A stretch of DNA of 64,000 bases from Cribrihabitans_A pelagius (GCF_048820915.1 NZ_JBMERR010000013.1:76624-140623); one strand, 5' to 3'. Numbered from the stretch's first letter, positions 8,729-17,899 are shown. Numbers and translations: made by a program. The notes: a model not told the origin generated them from the sequence alone.

Positions 8729-10870
8729 ATGTTCAACGTTACGAAGAAATCAATGCAGTGGGGCGAAGAAACGCTCACGCTGGAGACCGGCAAGGTCGCC
8801 CGTCAGGCGGACGGCTCCGTCATCGCCACCCTCGGCGAAACCTCGGTGATGGCCAACGTCACCTTCGCGAGGGAGCAAAAGCCCGGGCAGGACTTCTTCC
8901 CCCTGACCGTGCACTACCAGGAAAAATACTATGCTGCGGGCAAGGTGCCCGGCGGCTTCTTCAAGCGTGAAGCGCGCCCGACCGAAAAAGAAACCCTGAC
9001 CGCGCGCCTGATCGACCGTCCGATCCGCCCGCTGTTCGTCCCCGGCTTCAAGAACGAAGTGCTGGTGATGTGCACGGTGCTGAGCCATGACCTGGTCAAC
9101 GACCCCGACATGGTTGCGATGATCGCCGCTTCGGCAGCGCTGACGCTCTCCGGCGCGCCCTTCATGGGCCCGATTGCCGGTGCGCGCGTCGGCTATGAAG
9201 GCGGCGAATACGTGCTGAACCCGACCGTCGACGACATGCAGGACCTGCGCCTCAACCCCGAGCAGCGTCTGGACCTGGTCGTGGCCGGCACCAAGAACGC
9301 CGTGATGATGGTCGAATCGGAAGCTTACGAGCTGTCCGAGGCGGAAATGCTCGGTGCCGTGAAATTTGCGCATGAGCAGATCCAGCCGGTGATCGACCTG
9401 ATCATCTCGCTGGCCGAAGAAGCCGCCAAAGAGCCCTTCGACTTCACCCCGCCGGATTATTCCGCGCTGTACGAGGCCGTGAAGGCCGCCGGTGAAACCG
9501 ACATGCGCGCCGCCTTCGCGATCACCGACAAGCAGGAGCGCACCGCCGCTGTTGCCTTCGCCCGCGAAACCATCAAGAACGCGCTCACCGAAGAGCAGCT
9601 GGAAGATGCGAACCTCGGCTCCGCCCTGAAGAAGCTCGAAGCCAGCATCCTGCGCGGCGACGTGGTCAAGGGCGGCAAGCGGATCGACGGCCGCGACACC
9701 GCCACCGTGCGCCCGATCGTGGCCGAAACCGGCCTTCTGCCGCGCACCCACGGCTCGGCACTGTTCACCCGCGGCGAGACCCAGGGCCTGGTCGTGACCA
9801 CGCTGGGCACCGGCGATGACGAGCAGTTCATCGATGCGCTGCACGGCAACTTCAAGTCCAACTTCCTGCTGCATTACAACTTCCCGCCCTATTCGGTTGG
9901 CGAAGTGGGCCGCGTGGGCCCTCCGGGCCGCCGCGAGATCGGCCACGGCAAGCTGGCCTGGCGCGCGCTGCAGGCGGTGCTGCCGGCCCCGACCGACTTC
10001 CCTTACACCATCCGTCTGGTCTCCGAGATCACCGAATCGAACGGCTCCTCCTCGATGGCGTCGGTCTGCGGCGGCTCGCTGTCGATGATGGATGCGGGCG
10101 TGCCGCTGAAGGCGCCGGTTGCCGGCGTTGCGATGGGCCTGATCCTGGAAGATGACGGCTCCTACGCGGTGCTGACCGACATCCTGGGCGACGAGGACCA
10201 CCTCGGCGACATGGACTTCAAGGTTGCGGGCACCGAAAACGGCATCACCTCGCTGCAGATGGACATCAAGGTCGCGGGCATCACCCCCGAGATCATGGAG
10301 AAAGCCCTGGCCCAGGCCAAGGACGGCCGGATGCACATCCTGGCCGAGATGGGCAAGGCGCTGTCCGAAACCGCCGAGTTCTCGGTGCACGCCCCGCGCA
10401 TCGAAACCATGCAGATCCCGACCGACAAGATCCGTGAAGTGATCGGCTCGGGCGGCAAGGTGATCCGCGAGATCGTAGAAACCTCCGGCGCCAAGGTCGA
10501 CATCAACGACGATGGCGTGATCAAGATCGCCTCCTCCGACGGCGAAGCCATCAAGCGCGCCTACGAGATGATCCACTCGATCGTCGCAGAACCGGAAGAG
10601 GGCCAAGTCTACACCGGCAAGGTCGTGAAGATCGTCGATTTCGGCGCCTTCGTGAACTTCTTCGGCAAGCGCGACGGCCTGGTGCACGTCTCCCAGATCG
10701 AGAACCGCCGCCTGAACCATCCTTCCGACGTGCTGAAGGAAGGCCAGGAAGTGAAGGTCAAGCTGCTCGGCTTCGACGACCGCGGCAAGGTCCGCCTGTC
10801 GATGAAAGTCGTGGATCAGGAGACCGGCGAAGAGATCGCCGCCGAGAAGAAGGAGCAGGCAGAGGGCTGA
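8729..10870 (+). CDS. pnp: polyribonucleotide nucleotidyltransferase (PNPase)
   Basis: PNPase degrades RNA 3' to 5' by phosphorolysis and works in the cytoplasmic degradosome. The 713 residues show the normal order: first RNase PH domain (to about 145), helical linker, second RNase PH domain (about 315-460), KH domain with IGSGGKVI at about 572, and an S1 domain (about 625-692). The tail is short and acidic. In many bacteria pnp lies directly behind rpsO. Here rpsO is about 10 kb further downstream and pnp stands alone between its own leader and a strong terminator. Confidence 0.98.
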   Translation: MFNVTKKSMQWGEETLTLETGKVARQADGSVIATLGETSVMANVTFAREQKPGQDFFPLTVHYQEKYYAAGKVPGGFFKREARPTEKETLTARLIDRPIRPLFVPGFKNEVLVMCTVLSHDLVNDPDMVAMIAASAALTLSGAPFMGPIAGARVGYEGGEYVLNPTVDDMQDLRLNPEQRLDLVVAGTKNAVMMVESEAYELSEAEMLGAVKFAHEQIQPVIDLIISLAEEAAKEPFDFTPPDYSALYEAVKAAGETDMRAAFAITDKQERTAAVAFARETIKNALTEEQLEDANLGSALKKLEASILRGDVVKGGKRIDGRDTATVRPIVAETGLLPRTHGSALFTRGETQGLVVTTLGTGDDEQFIDALHGNFKSNFLLHYNFPPYSVGEVGRVGPPGRREIGHGKLAWRALQAVLPAPTDFPYTIRLVSEITESNGSSSMASVCGGSLSMMDAGVPLKAPVAGVAMGLILEDDGSYAVLTDILGDEDHLGDMDFKVAGTENGITSLQMDIKVAGITPEIMEKALAQAKDGRMHILAEMGKALSETAEFSVHAPRIETMQIPTDKIREVIGSGGKVIREIVETSGAKVDINDDGVIKIASSDGEAIKRAYEMIHSIVAEPEEGQVYTGKVVKIVDFGAFVNFFGKRDGLVHVSQIENRRLNHPSDVLKEGQEVKVKLLGFDDRGKVRLSMKVVDQETGEEIAAEKKEQAEG

Positions 10871-10895
10871 GCCCCGCCTGACCGCACATGGACAG

Positions 10896-10930
10896 CCCGG
10901 GGCGCGCGCAATTCGCGCCCCGGGTTCTTC
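10896..10930 (+). terminator. strong Rho-independent terminator after pnp
   Basis: Eleven-base perfect arms CCCGGGGCGCG (10896-10906) and CGCGCCCCGGG (10914-10924) with a 7-base loop are followed by ttcttc. The T-tract is weak but the stem is very stable. Confidence 0.75.
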
Positions 10931-10961
10931 AATTTCTGCCGGACCGTTTCTGGAGCCTTTA

Positions 10962-11828
10962 ATGACGCCCCCTGTCACGATCATTACGGTGACCTACAAT
11001 TCAGCCGCCGTTGCAGGGAATCTTCTGCGCTCGATCCCCTCCGGGATGCCCTGCATCCTTGTCGACAACGCCTCGGCAGACGCGGAGTCCATGCGGGCGT
11101 TGGCGCAAGAGCATGGCGCCGAATTCATTGCAAACGCGGAAAACGCCGGGTTCGGGCCGGCCTGCAACCAGGGCGCAGCGCGGGCGGATACCGAATTCCT
11201 GTTCTTCGTGAATCCCGACGCGGAGCTGTTCGAGGATACCATCGCTCGGCTGCTCGCCGCCGCCGAAGCCCATCCGGACGCATCGGCCTTCAACACCCGG
11301 GTGCTCAAGGGGGACGGCTCGCTGTTCTTCAAGCGCCGGAGCAAGCTGATTCCCAGATCGCTCTGGCTCGGCCGCGAGGCCGCGCAGCGGGATGCCGAGG
11401 TGCCGGTGCTGTCGGGCGGCGCGATGATGGTGCGCCGCGATGCCTTCAGGCAGGTAGGCGGTTTCGACCCCCGCATCTTTCTGTTTCACGAGGACGACGA
11501 TCTCAGCCTGCGCCTGAAGCAGCACTGCGGCCCGCTGCGCTATGTGCATGGTGCGCGGGTGCGCCATCTGCTTGGGCATTCGACCGAGCGCTCGGCCCGG
11601 ACTGCCGCGCTCAAGGCCTGGTACATGGGCCAGTCCCGCGTCTACGCCGCCCGCAAGCACGGCCAGCGCTTCGGGTTCCTGCGCGCGCTTGCCGAAGCCG
11701 TTCTGCAACTGATTTCGCCGCTCAACCTCTTCTCGGCGCGCAAGCGGGCGAAGGCCTGGTACTACCTGCGCGCGGTGCTCAGCAGCCCGGGCCGGCAGAC
11801 CGCCGACCGCCCGCCGCCCTGGAGCTGA
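10962..11828 (+). CDS. family 2 glycosyltransferase (rhamnosyltransferase-like)
   Basis: This 288-residue GT-A enzyme begins at ITVTYNS and carries the nucleotide-sugar motifs VDNASAD and FVNPDAEL (the DxD-equivalent NPD). The acceptor-side motif is FLFHEDDDLSLRLK, with the likely catalytic ED. It resembles the WbbL-type transferases that add rhamnose or similar sugars to surface polysaccharides on the cytoplasmic side. The next gene is an RgpF-like protein, which supports a polysaccharide role. The sugar and acceptor cannot be named. Confidence 0.88.
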   Translation: MTPPVTIITVTYNSAAVAGNLLRSIPSGMPCILVDNASADAESMRALAQEHGAEFIANAENAGFGPACNQGAARADTEFLFFVNPDAELFEDTIARLLAAAEAHPDASAFNTRVLKGDGSLFFKRRSKLIPRSLWLGREAAQRDAEVPVLSGGAMMVRRDAFRQVGGFDPRIFLFHEDDDLSLRLKQHCGPLRYVHGARVRHLLGHSTERSARTAALKAWYMGQSRVYAARKHGQRFGFLRALAEAVLQLISPLNLFSARKRAKAWYYLRAVLSSPGRQTADRPPPWS

Positions 11829-11893
11829 AAGCCGTTCGCTTGTCAGCGTGCGAAGATCCGGTACGCCATGGAAAGACGATCAGAGGCCCGAAA

Positions 11894-13051
11894 ATGAAAC
11901 TGCCCCCGCTTTGGAAAGTTGCCCGTGAGTTGAAACGGCCATTCACTCAGCTGCCAGCCTTGCCCGGGCGGATGGGGTCGCTATTTTTTGGAGCCAGATA
12001 CTACGACATGGTGCTGGCCCGCCAAATCCGGACCACTGCCGGCCGCCTGCCCTGCGGCACCCGTGTCGCTATCTATCTGATATACCCGCAGGGCGGGCTG
12101 CTGCCTAGCCACAGGCTGGCGCTCGACTATATGCGCGAGAACGGCTACGCGCCGCTTGTGGTCTCCAACCTTCCGCTCGGTGGGGAAGACATGGCCTATC
12201 TGCAGGACAACAGCTGGCGTGTGATTGAGCGCCCCAATGTCGGCTATGACTTCGGCGGCTACCGCGACGGGTTCTTGTCGATCTCCGATGCAGTTTATGG
12301 TCTCGAACGCGTGGTTTTCCTCAACGACTCCAGCTGGTTCCCGCTGCCTGGATCCCGGAACTGGCTAAAGGAGGCCGAAGGGCTGGGTGTGGACTATGCC
12401 GCCGCTGCCACCAGTTTCGGTATTCCTCGGGTGAAGCCGGATCAATACCAGCTGGTTCAGTGGGACTACGACCCCGGTCTGCGCAATTTTCACTACGGCT
12501 CGTACGCGATTTCCGTCGGAGCTGGCATGCTGGGCGATGCGCGTTACGAGCGGTACTGGCGGAGCTACCCGCTGACAAAGGAAAAGAACAAGGTCGTGCG
12601 GCGAGGTGAGATCGGTATGACGCGCTTTGCGCTGAAACACGGCTTCAGCCATGGTGCGACCTATGACATCCGCAGTCTGCCGGGGGTGTTGCAAAATTGT
12701 TCCGACGCTGAGATCAACGCCTACGCCCGCTCGTTGAATTTCCTGGACGACTTTCCGAGCAAAGCGCTGATGGACCGGGTGCTGCCCGGGCTTGACGCCG
12801 AGCGCTCACGGCAGGATCGTGAAACTCTAATCAGTCTGATGCTTGCGACCGCCGCCCGGATCGGTGTCAGCTACGTGCTGCCGAAACTGCTCTACGACAA
12901 GCATGGGTTCCCTTTCCTCAAAAAGTCGCTGGTGTCGGTCAACAAAGAAAATTCGGACCGGATCACGGAGTTTGCTGAAGCACTGGACGGGCCTGACGGC
13001 GCGGTTATCCGCGAGGAGATCGCCCAGATCCGGCAGCGAAAGGGCTACTAG
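11894..13051 (+). CDS. rhamnan synthesis protein F (RgpF)-like
   Basis: This 385-residue protein has the RgpF hallmarks: RVAIYLIYPQGGLLP, ERPNVGYDFGGYRDG and VVFLNDSSWFPL. In streptococci RgpF takes part in rhamnose-glucose polysaccharide assembly. A TTG at 11840 would extend the frame by 18 residues, but the ATG at 11894 with AGAGG in front fits better. Composition looks slightly less GC-rich than its neighbours (by eye), which can indicate transferred polysaccharide genes. A large hairpin terminator follows. Confidence 0.8.
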   Translation: MKLPPLWKVARELKRPFTQLPALPGRMGSLFFGARYYDMVLARQIRTTAGRLPCGTRVAIYLIYPQGGLLPSHRLALDYMRENGYAPLVVSNLPLGGEDMAYLQDNSWRVIERPNVGYDFGGYRDGFLSISDAVYGLERVVFLNDSSWFPLPGSRNWLKEAEGLGVDYAAAATSFGIPRVKPDQYQLVQWDYDPGLRNFHYGSYAISVGAGMLGDARYERYWRSYPLTKEKNKVVRRGEIGMTRFALKHGFSHGATYDIRSLPGVLQNCSDAEINAYARSLNFLDDFPSKALMDRVLPGLDAERSRQDRETLISLMLATAARIGVSYVLPKLLYDKHGFPFLKKSLVSVNKENSDRITEFAEALDGPDGAVIREEIAQIRQRKGY

Positions 13052-13099
13052 GCAGCTTGGATCCGGCGATTGCCGCGCCTTTTCCGCGTGATCTTGCAA

Positions 13100-13138
13100 C
13101 AGTGCTGCGCCGGGGGCCCGGCGCAGCACTGCTGTTTT
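13100..13138 (+). terminator. Rho-independent terminator between the RgpF-like gene and the peroxiredoxin gene
   Basis: Fifteen-base perfect arms (13100-13114 and 13117-13131, CAGTGCTGCGCCGGG and its complement) are followed by TTTT at 13135-13138. It ends 6 bases before the stop of the convergent peroxiredoxin gene. The T-run serves the plus strand. Confidence 0.8.
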
Positions 13139-13143
13139 CCTCC

Positions 13144-13794
13144 TTACTCCGGCGCCTTGGTCTTGCGCAGGTAGGGGAAGATGGTCTCGAACTCGCCGAA
13201 TTTTTCCTTCGCTTCCTCGTTCGACACGGAGGGCGGGATGATCACGTCCTCGCCCGGGCGCCAGTCGGCCGGGGTGGCCACGCCCTTGGCCGACATCTGC
13301 AGCCCGTCCAGCGCGCGCAGCACCTCGGCAAAATTGCGCCCTACCGTCATCGGGTAGGTCATCGACAGCTTCAACTGCTTGTCCGGCCCGATGATGAAAA
13401 CCGAACGCACGGTGGCGCTGTCGGCGGGAGTGCGCCCGTCCGGCAGATAGGCTTCGGCCGGCAGCATGTCGAAGGCCTTGGAGACCGCCAGCCCGTCATC
13501 GGCGATGATCGGGAAGCCGGGTTCGGCCTTGCCGTAGGATTCGATGTCCTTCTTCCATTTGCGGTGGTCCTCGGCGCTGTCGACTGAGACGCCGATCACC
13601 TTGGTGTTGCGCTTTGCCCAATCCTCGCTCAGCTGCGCCACGGCCGAAAATTCGGTGGTGCAGACCGGAGTGAAGTCCTTGGGGTGGGAAAACAGGATCG
13701 CCCAGTTGTCGCCGATCCAGTCATGGAAGGTGATGGTGCCCTGATCGGTTTCCGCAGTGAAATCGGGAACCACGTCGTTGATCCGCAAACCCAT
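13144..13794 (-). CDS. 1-Cys peroxiredoxin (Prx6 type)
   Basis: This thioredoxin-fold peroxidase reduces hydrogen peroxide and organic hydroperoxides. The peroxidatic cysteine is Cys45 in HPKDFTPVCTTE. It is the only cysteine in the 216 residues, so no resolving cysteine exists and an external thiol must regenerate it. The long C-terminal extension (from about residue 165, PADWRPGEDVIIP) is typical of the Prx6 class. It is transcribed away from an aldehyde dehydrogenase gene. Confidence 0.95.
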   Translation of the reverse strand: MGLRINDVVPDFTAETDQGTITFHDWIGDNWAILFSHPKDFTPVCTTEFSAVAQLSEDWAKRNTKVIGVSVDSAEDHRKWKKDIESYGKAEPGFPIIADDGLAVSKAFDMLPAEAYLPDGRTPADSATVRSVFIIGPDKQLKLSMTYPMTVGRNFAEVLRALDGLQMSAKGVATPADWRPGEDVIIPPSVSNEEAKEKFGEFETIFPYLRKTKAPE

Positions 13795-13938
13795 GGCTAT
13801 GTCCTCCTTGTCAGGTTGTTAAGAGCCGCCTTGGCCGCTGCTCAGGTGCTCGGCCGCAACGTTACAGCCCCGGCGCCGGGATGCCACGTAAAATTGCGCT
13901 GGCGGCTCGCTTCCGCGCTGCCCGCGGCGGCGCTCCGC

Positions 13939-13977
13939 CGGGCGTTCCGGACCGCCCGGGAATTTGATCAAATTCCC
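13939..13977. repeat. adjacent hairpin and 20-bp palindrome in the prx / aldehyde dehydrogenase gap
   Basis: A hairpin with arms CGGGCG (13939-13944) and CGCCCG (13953-13958) abuts a perfect 20-base palindrome centred on GATC (13958-13977; half-site GGGAATTTGA). The palindrome lies 96 bases before the aldehyde dehydrogenase start. It may be a dimeric regulator's operator or a variant of the paired hairpins seen at 24352, 45348 and 53765. Confidence 0.5.
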
Positions 13978-14073
13978 AGGCGATACCCCCTTGCCCCCCA
14001 TCGGACCGGGTGACACAGTACCCGCGACACCGGCCGGACGGCTGGCAAGGATGTCTCATTTGGGAGAACCGGC

Positions 14074-15513
14074 ATGATCGAGAAACGCGACTTTTACATC
14101 AACGGCCAGTGGACCGCCCCGGCCGAAGCCCGCGACCACCAGGTGATCAACCCCTCCACCGAGGAGCCCTGCGCGGTTATCTCGCTGGGCGGCGAGGCCG
14201 ACACCAACGCCGCCGTGGCCGCCGCCAAAGCCGCGCTGCCGGGCTGGATGGCAACGCCTCCTGCCGAACGTATCGCGCTGGTCGAGAAGCTGATCGGAAT
14301 TTACGAATCGCGCTCCGAGGATCTGGCCCAGGCGATGTCGATGGAAATGGGCGCGCCGATCGATATGGCGCGCACCTCGCAGGCGGGCGCGGGCAGCTGG
14401 CACCTGCAGAACTTCATCAAGGCCGCGAAGGAATTCCAGTTTGAGGCGCCGCTCGGCGATCACGCCCCGAACGACCGCATCATCCACGAGGCGGTGGGTG
14501 TCGCGGCGCTGATCACGCCCTGGAACTGGCCGATGAACCAGATCACCCTGAAGGTTGGCGCTGCCGCGGTGGCGGGCTGCACCATGGTGCTGAAACCGTC
14601 GGAGGAAAGCCCGCTCAACGCGATGATCTTTGCCGAGATGATGGACGAGGCGGGCTTCCCCAAGGGTGTCTTCAACCTGGTCAACGGCGACGGCCCCGGC
14701 GTCGGCACCCAGCTCTCGGGCCACCCGGACGTGGACATGGTCTCCTTCACCGGCTCGACCCGCGCAGGCACCGCGATCTCGCGCAACGCGGCGGAGACGC
14801 TGAAGAAGGTGCATCTGGAGCTTGGCGGCAAGGGCGCCAACGTGATCTTCGAGGATGCGGACGAAAAGGCGGTGAAGCGGGGCGTGCTGCACATGATGCA
14901 GAACACCGGCCAGAGCTGCAACGCGCCGAGCCGGATGCTGGTGCAGAAGGGCATCTATGACCGCGTGGTGAGCGAAGCAGCCGAGATCGCCGCCAAGGTC
15001 GAGGTCGGCCCGGCATCGAAAGAAGGCCGCCACATCGGTCCGGTGGTGAATGAGCTGCAGTGGAACAAGATCCAGGACCTGATCCAGAAGGGCATCGACG
15101 AAGGTGCGCGGCTCGTTGCGGGCGGCACCGGGCGGCCCGACGGGCTCAACAAGGGCTTCTTCGTGAAGCCCACCGTGTTTGCCGATGTGAACAACCAGAT
15201 GACCGTCGCGCGCGAGGAGATCTTCGGCCCGGTGCTGGCGATCCTGCCGTTCGAGAGCGAGGAAGAGGCGGTGGAGATCGCCAATGACACGCCCTACGGG
15301 CTGACTAACTACGTGCAGACCCAGGACGGTGCCCGCGCCAACCGCATGGCCCGCGCGCTGCGCTCCGGGATGGTGGAGATGAACGGCAAATCGCGCTCGG
15401 CGGGTTCCCCCTTCGGCGGCATGAAACAGTCCGGCAATGGCCGCGAGGGCGGCAAATGGGGCATCGAGGACTTCCTCGAGGTGAAGGCTGTCGGCGGCTG
15501 GGCGGCGGAGTAA
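14074..15513 (+). CDS. NAD(P)-dependent aldehyde dehydrogenase family protein
   Basis: This 479-residue cytoplasmic enzyme oxidises an aldehyde to the acid. The catalytic cysteine is Cys282 (NTGQSCNAPSR) and the general-base glutamate is Glu249 (LELGGKG). The cofactor-binding motif FTGSTRAGTAI is present, and so is the ITPWNWPMNQ region. The substrate cannot be told. It is a single gene with its own strong terminator, divergent from a peroxiredoxin, so a role in detoxifying oxidation products is possible but only inferred. Confidence 0.93.
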   Translation: MIEKRDFYINGQWTAPAEARDHQVINPSTEEPCAVISLGGEADTNAAVAAAKAALPGWMATPPAERIALVEKLIGIYESRSEDLAQAMSMEMGAPIDMARTSQAGAGSWHLQNFIKAAKEFQFEAPLGDHAPNDRIIHEAVGVAALITPWNWPMNQITLKVGAAAVAGCTMVLKPSEESPLNAMIFAEMMDEAGFPKGVFNLVNGDGPGVGTQLSGHPDVDMVSFTGSTRAGTAISRNAAETLKKVHLELGGKGANVIFEDADEKAVKRGVLHMMQNTGQSCNAPSRMLVQKGIYDRVVSEAAEIAAKVEVGPASKEGRHIGPVVNELQWNKIQDLIQKGIDEGARLVAGGTGRPDGLNKGFFVKPTVFADVNNQMTVAREEIFGPVLAILPFESEEEAVEIANDTPYGLTNYVQTQDGARANRMARALRSGMVEMNGKSRSAGSPFGGMKQSGNGREGGKWGIEDFLEVKAVGGWAAE

Positions 15514-15563
15514 GCATTTTGAGGTGTAACCATGGTTTGAGGCCATGGGATGACGCCATGGAG

Positions 15564-15589
15564 AGCCGCCTTTCGGGGCGGCTTTTTTT
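15564..15589 (+). terminator. Rho-independent terminator after the aldehyde dehydrogenase gene
   Basis: Arms AGCCGCC (15564-15570) and GGCGGCT (15577-15583) around TTTCGG are followed by a run of seven T. Three CCATGG motifs lie just upstream. Confidence 0.88.
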
Positions 15590-15611
15590 GGCTGGCGTGT
15601 CACCGGCGGCC

Positions 15612-15691
15612 GGGGGGCTCCCGCGCCTGCCCGCTCCCCGGCTTTGCCGGGCCGCCCGCAGACTTGGGCCGGGCCCGGGCTGCGCCCGGGC
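15612..15691 (+). repeat. variable-hairpin repeat, copy C
   Basis: Box 1 (ggCTCCCGCGCC, 15616-15627) is followed by hairpin 1 with arms CCCGGC / GCCGGG (15637-15651). Then come box 2 (CTTGGGCCGGGC, 15663-15674) and hairpin 2 with arms GCCCGGGC / GCCCGGGC (15673-15691). The order is the same as in copies A, B and D, but the stem sequences differ. Confidence 0.65.
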
Positions 15692-15961
15692 GGGAAGACC
15701 TGCTGAGAGGCGCTTGAGCGGCAAGTCCGCCTCTCAGGCGCCTGTGCGAGCTTTGAGGCGGCCTGCCGCGCTTCAAGGGTAAACGGCGCGTGCCGCGGGG
15801 CCGCTCCGCGGCCCTTGACCCGCGGCAGGCCTTCCGGGGCGGGTGGAGGCGGCTTCGGCCTGGCAGATCGTGGTGAGTGGCAGCGGCCGGGCAAGCGATG
15901 CGGTTGCAACTCGGTAAACCGCCCGGGCGGAGCCCGAAGGGCGAAGCTTTCCCGCGCCTGC

Positions 15962-16017
15962 GTCGCCCGGCCCAACAGCGGCGGGCTGTTCACAGAACAG
16001 CCCGGAGTTGGCGGGAG
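15962..16017 (-). repeat. variable-hairpin repeat, copy E (inverted)
   Basis: Read on the minus strand: box 1 CTCCCGCC (16017-16010), hairpin 1 with 10-base arms CGGGCTGTTC / GAACAGCCCG (16004-15982), then box 2 GTTGGGCCGGGC (15976-15965). A neighbouring second hairpin is not obvious. Copies C and E face each other in one gap, an arrangement like bacterial interspersed mosaic elements. Confidence 0.65.
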
Positions 16018-16086
16018 TAGTCCCGTTCTCCCACTGCTTTTACAGGTGGTCTTTACCCCAAGGGGGCTATGTTGTGTCCGGCGCGC

Positions 16087-16740
16087 TCAGAAGCCGGGCC
16101 TGGCGCGGAACTTCAGAGCGGCGCCACCGTCGGGGTGCTGGATGCGCAGCTCTTCGGAATGCAGCATCAGGCGCGGATGCGCCCGGGCGGCGCCTTCGGC
16201 GTAAAGCGCATCGCCCAGGATCGGGTGGCCAAGCGCCAGCATGTGCACCCGCAGCTGGTGCGAGCGGCCGGTCTTCGGCATCAGGCGCACCCGCGTGGCA
16301 CCCTCTTCGTATTTCAGCACACGCCAGTCCGTGACCGCGGGTTTGCCGGTTTCGTGGCACACCATTTGCCGCGGCCGGTTCGGCCAGTCGACGATCAGGG
16401 GCAAATCCACCGTGCCGCTGCGCGGCTCAAGCCGCCCGTTTACCCGCGCCACATAGGTCTTTTTGGTGCTGCGCTTCTCGAATTGCATCGACAGGTGCCG
16501 CTGCGCATGCGGGGTGAGCGCGAAGACCATCACGCCGGAAGTGTCGCGGTCAAGCCGGTGCACCAGAAGTGCTTCGGGGAAGACGGCCTGCACGCGGCTC
16601 AGCAGGCAATCGGCCAGGTGCTCCCCGCGCCCGGGCACCGACAACAGCCCGGCGGGCTTGTTCACCGCCAGGATTTCCGCATCATGGTGCAGGATATCGA
16701 GGGGCTCCTGCGGAGGGTTGTAATCGCTTGATACCGTCAT
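16087..16740 (-). CDS. RluA family pseudouridine synthase
   Basis: This enzyme isomerises uridine to pseudouridine in structured RNA. The family motif HRLDRDTSG, with the catalytic aspartate, lies near residue 80. The motifs KTYVARVNG and TGRSHQLRVHM are also typical. The 217 residues lack an S4 domain, as in RluA itself (23S rRNA U746 and tRNA U32). The target is therefore probably RluA-like, but this is inferred. An upstream in-frame start at 16776 adds a 12-residue Arg-rich stretch; the ATG at 16740 fits homology better. A truB gene lies divergent to it. Confidence 0.9.
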   Translation of the reverse strand: MTVSSDYNPPQEPLDILHHDAEILAVNKPAGLLSVPGRGEHLADCLLSRVQAVFPEALLVHRLDRDTSGVMVFALTPHAQRHLSMQFEKRSTKKTYVARVNGRLEPRSGTVDLPLIVDWPNRPRQMVCHETGKPAVTDWRVLKYEEGATRVRLMPKTGRSHQLRVHMLALGHPILGDALYAEGAARAHPRLMLHSEELRIQHPDGGAALKFRARPGF

Positions 16741-16886
16741 GGCCGCCTGCCTAGCGCCTGCGCCCCGCCGGAGCAAGTTCGCGCCGTCTGCGCCGGGCCT
16801 CCCGGCCTGCCCGGTGATTTGCTAAATTGACAGCATGCCGGCGATCCGGTAACCGGCGCGCCTCACGGGATAGATGGGGACAAGGC

Positions 16887-17801
16887 ATGGCACGCAAACG
16901 CAAGGGGCGCGACATTTCCGGCTGGCTGGTCGTGGACAAGCCCGCGGGGATGACCTCTACCGCCGTGGTGAACAAGGTGCGCTGGGCGCTGGAGGCGAAG
17001 AAGGCGGGCCACGCCGGCACGCTCGACCCCGAGGCAACCGGTGTGCTGGCGGTGGCGCTGGGCGAGGCGACCAAGACGGTTCCCTATATCACCGACGCGC
17101 TCAAGGCCTATACCTTCACCGTGCGGCTGGGCCAGGCCACCAACACCGATGATGCCGAGGGCGAGGTGATTGCACAAAGCGATTCCCGCCCCACGGACGC
17201 GCAGATCAAGGAGGCGCTGGTGCCCTTCCTGGGCGAGACCATGCAGGTGCCACCCAAATTCTCGGCGGTGAAGATCGACGGCCAGCGCGCCTACAAGCTG
17301 GCCCGCGATGGCGAAGACGTGGAAATCGCGGCGCGGCCGCTCTGGGTTGAGGAACTGATCCTGCTGGACCGCCCCGACGAAGACCACGTGGTGCTGGAGA
17401 TGACCTGCGGCAAAGGCGGCTACGTGCGCTCGATTGCCCGCGATCTCGGCGCAGCGCTGGGCTGCTTTGGCCATGTGAAAGAACTGCGCCGGATCTGGTC
17501 CGGGCCTTTCGATGCCGAAGATGGGATTTCTTTCGAGGAGATCGAGCGGCTGGCGCGCACGCCCGAGCTCGACAGCCGCCTGCGGCCGCTGGAAGAAGGG
17601 CTCGCCGATCTGCCCGAGGTCAAGTGCACCCCCGAAGGCGCAGCCAGGCTGCGCAACGGCAACCCGGGCATGGTGCTGCCTGGCGGCGAGGTGGAGTACG
17701 GCGACGAGGCCTGGGCCTCGCTCGACGGCCGCGCGGTGGCGGTTGGTGTCTGGAAAGGCGGCACACTGCACCCAAGCCGGGTGTTCGTGCAGCCAGAGTG
17801 A
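16887..17801 (+). CDS. truB: tRNA pseudouridine(55) synthase
   Basis: TruB makes pseudouridine 55 in the T-loop of all elongator tRNAs. The catalytic aspartate is Asp47 in GHAGTLDPEATGVL. KPAGMTST and the RNA-contact motif TCGKGGYVRSIARDLG are also present. The length is 304 residues. An in-frame ATG at 16827 would add 20 basic residues, but GGGACAAGG before 16887 and the conserved start MARKRKGR decide for 16887. In many alphaproteobacteria truB precedes rpsO directly; here about 3 kb with two RTX genes lies between. Confidence 0.96.
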   Translation: MARKRKGRDISGWLVVDKPAGMTSTAVVNKVRWALEAKKAGHAGTLDPEATGVLAVALGEATKTVPYITDALKAYTFTVRLGQATNTDDAEGEVIAQSDSRPTDAQIKEALVPFLGETMQVPPKFSAVKIDGQRAYKLARDGEDVEIAARPLWVEELILLDRPDEDHVVLEMTCGKGGYVRSIARDLGAALGCFGHVKELRRIWSGPFDAEDGISFEEIERLARTPELDSRLRPLEEGLADLPEVKCTPEGAARLRNGNPGMVLPGGEVEYGDEAWASLDGRAVAVGVWKGGTLHPSRVFVQPE

Positions 17802-17899
17802 TCCGGGCGGCGTCTTGTGAGCGCCGCCGGGGCGAACTCCGTCCGCGCCAGCATCTGGGTGGCGTCTTGATCCTGGCTTTGGTCCGGCGGCCCCCTGGT

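Larger units (their letters stand above)
15590..16086. other. non-coding gap with two opposed repeat elements
   Basis: No reading frame here looks like a protein. The gap holds repeat copies C (plus) and E (minus), described separately. Between them is a further GC hairpin near 15793-15830 with arms built on CCGCGG. Nothing else is recognised. Confidence 0.6.

Noticed and set aside
8750..10984. Very long minus-strand open frame opposite pnp
   Set aside because: It is the complement-frame shadow of a highly biased high-GC gene. The translation is His/Arg/Gly-rich low-complexity sequence with no domain. The same applies to 21879-24557 (plus, opposite ALDH16) and 27193-30234 (minus, opposite rmuC and the cyclase).
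15975..16055. tRNA-like 3' end (GGAGTTGGCGGGAGTAGTCCC...)
   Set aside because: No T-loop GTTCRA consensus and no matching acceptor arm could be built. The sequence is explained by inverted repeat copy E and its flank.
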